Notes under the pieces: generated by a model
Databases searched by the model: none
The model's input: only the letters and a program-made list of their open reading frames with translations
What the model was told of the DNA's origin: nothing
Source: an uncultured Curtobacterium sp.
Lineage (GTDB): Bacteria; Actinomycetota; Actinomycetes; Actinomycetales; Microbacteriaceae
Assembly (NCBI GenBank): GCA_913778205.1
Contig: CAJYUW010000034.1
Location: 1 to 64,000, forward strand
Reading direction: 5' to 3'
DNA length: 64,000 bases
Position numbers and translations under genes: made by a program
Part shown: one piece after another, positions 62,758 to 64,000 of the stretch
Position numbering within the stretch: the first letter of the stretch is position 1
How the letters are laid out: each line of letters opens with the position of its first letter

Positions 62758-62781
62758 AGGCCGATCAGGACCCGCCCGCCG

Positions 62782-64000
62782 TCACGAGCCGGCGGGCTCC
62801 TTCTGCGCGTCGCCGGAGGAGGGCGCGTCGCCGCTGATGACCGGGATCTCGCTCGTCGAGAAGTCCTTCGCCCACTCGGACTGCGCGAGGTCGGACTCCG
62901 GGTCGTTGTAGTCCTCGATGACCGCGGCGATCTCGTCCTCGTGCGCCACCGTCGGCCCCGAGCCCATCAGCGGGGTCGCGGCGGTCTCCTTGGTGAAGTA
63001 CACCGCGACGAGGCCGATCACGGCGGCCAGCATGAGGTAGAACGCCGGGATGTCCTCGGCCCAGCCGTACCCGGCACCCTTCGCCGCGTTGATGAGCGCG
63101 GCGGTCGCGAGCGGGGTCGTCCCACCGAAGAGCGACACCGAGACGTTGAAGGCGATCGCGAGGGCGCCGTAGCGGATGATCGTCGGGAAGAGCGCGGGCA
63201 GCGTCGAGGGCATCGTGGACGTGAACGTGACGAGCACGAGCCCGAGGATGAGCAGGCCGAGGAACACGCCGACACCGGTGCCGCTCTGGACCAGCTTGAG
63301 CGACGGCCACGACAGCAGCAGGAACCCGATGCAGCCCGCGGCCAGCACCGGGCGACGGCCGAACCGGTCGGAGAGACGTCCGCCGAACGTGATGACGACC
63401 ATCATGAGGATCATCACGATCACGATGAGGATCAGGCCGAACGTCGCGTTCTGCCCGAGGTTCTGCTCGAGGTACGTCGGCATGTACGAAAGCAGCATGT
63501 AGTCGGTCACGTTGAAGACCAGCACGAGGCCGATGCAGATGAGGAGCCCGCGCCAGTTCTCGGCGAAGAGCTTGAGGAAGGGCGTCTTCTGCGACTCGCG
63601 CTCGGCGGCCTGCTCCTGCTGCTTCTGGAAGGCCGGGGTCTCCTCGAGCTTGAGGCGCAGGTAGAGACCGATCAGCCCGAGCGGGCCGGCGACGATGAAC
63701 GGGATGCGCCAGCCCCAGCTGAGCAGCGCGTCCTCGGACAGTCCGAACTGGAGGCCGGTGACGATCGAGGCGCCGAGCACGTAACCGGCGAGCGTGCCGA
63801 ACTCGAGCCACGAGCCCATGAAGCCGCGGCGCTTGTCCGGCGAGTACTCGGCGATGAACGTCGCCGCGCCGCCGTACTCGCCGCCGGTCGAGAAGCCCTG
63901 CACGAAGCGGGCCACGAGCAGCAGCACCGGCGCCCAGAACCCGATGGTCTGGTACGAGGGGATGAGGCCGATCATGAGCGTGCCGACGGCCATCAGGATC
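62782..64000 (-). CDS. MFS transporter, metabolite:H+ symporter (MHS) type, 5' end cut off
   Basis: At least 406 residues are visible; the start lies beyond the right edge. LLLVARFVQGFSTGGEYGGAATFIAEYSPDKRRG is the loop 2-3/4 region of the MHS family (ProP, ShiA, KgtP relatives), and GGRLSDRFGRRPVL in the middle is the second MFS motif. About nine helices remain. The substrate may be an osmolyte such as proline or betaine, or an organic acid. The last 60 residues are acidic and polar. Confidence 0.9.
   Translation of the reverse strand, partial: ILMAVGTLMIGLIPSYQTIGFWAPVLLLVARFVQGFSTGGEYGGAATFIAEYSPDKRRGFMGSWLEFGTLAGYVLGASIVTGLQFGLSEDALLSWGWRIPFIVAGPLGLIGLYLRLKLEETPAFQKQQEQAAERESQKTPFLKLFAENWRGLLICIGLVLVFNVTDYMLLSYMPTYLEQNLGQNATFGLILIVIVMILMMVVITFGGRLSDRFGRRPVLAAGCIGFLLLSWPSLKLVQSGTGVGVFLGLLILGLVLVTFTSTMPSTLPALFPTIIRYGALAIAFNVSVSLFGGTTPLATAALINAAKGAGYGWAEDIPAFYLMLAAVIGLVAVYFTKETAATPLMGSGPTVAHEDEIAAVIEDYNDPESDLAQSEWAKDFSTSEIPVISGDAPSSGDAQKEPAGS

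Noticed and set aside
1-64000. Prophage, transposon, integrase, restriction-modification or secretion system.
   Set aside because: No matching domains, terminal repeats, tRNA-associated att duplication or base-composition island was seen; the region reads as core chromosome.

Overview
The window is a chromosomal stretch of a very high-GC Gram-positive actinobacterium, most likely a member of the Microbacteriaceae (Curtobacterium or a close relative). The grounds are the GC bias visible in every third codon position, a mycoredoxin in place of glutathione-linked glutaredoxin systems, an imuA-imuB-dnaE2 mutasome under LexA-type boxes, a translational T-box in front of ileS, actinobacterial families such as DUF4031 and DUF4233, and the common use of GTG starts. 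This assignment rests on gene content and style, not on a database match. I see no prophage, insertion sequence, integrase, CRISPR array, replication origin or rRNA.

Layout. Positions 1-20890 hold transport and general metabolism: a PiT phosphate transporter with a small membrane partner, a CPA1 Na+/H+ antiporter, an ABC-2-like membrane protein, a NUDIX hydrolase, a class IV aminotransferase (probable PabC), an amidohydrolase, a Fic protein, an oligopeptidase B-like peptidase, a PadR / membrane protein / CYTH-CHAD operon, mycoredoxin, a SNF2 helicase, an APH-fold phosphotransferase and a FUSC membrane protein. Positions 20891-23633 carry a small unknown protein and an OmpR/HisKA two-component system. 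Positions 23677-29690 are the SOS mutagenesis operon imuA-imuB-dnaE2. Positions 29715-32330 carry pabB, an aldose-1-epimerase-like gene and tRNA-Ala(GGC).

Positions 32451-45285 are a conserved housekeeping block read leftwards: RNase E/G and a membrane protein; then rplU-rpmA-obgE-proB; then proA, a small membrane protein, nadD, a long disordered one-TM protein and rsfS. DUF4031 is read rightwards between the two halves. Positions 45286-47821 form a disulfide-handling cluster: VKOR plus two inward-facing membrane-anchored DsbA-like proteins. Positions 47859-53668 are ndk, DUF4233, folC and ileS, the last behind a T-box riboswitch. Positions 53704-64000 hold a cation diffusion facilitator, a GT-C glycosyltransferase, a TetR regulator, a complete oligopeptide/nickel-type ABC importer (binding lipoprotein, two permeases, one double ATPase) and a truncated MHS-family transporter at the right edge.

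Two genome-wide habits stand out. First, many genes have a -10-like hexamer exactly six bases before the start codon, which predicts leaderless mRNAs with the transcript beginning at the ATG or GTG. Second, the spaces between genes are full of short tandem repeats (periods 7 to 52 bp, twice copying the 3' end of the preceding gene) and of long perfect hairpins sharing a GGAGGC / GCCTCC core, most of them between convergent genes where they can act as two-way terminators. No clearly new multi-gene system is evident. The most interesting signals are regulatory: the ileS T-box, the paired LexA boxes, a perfect inverted repeat across the rplU -10 box, mirror-image promoters between rne and VKOR, and the repeat families.
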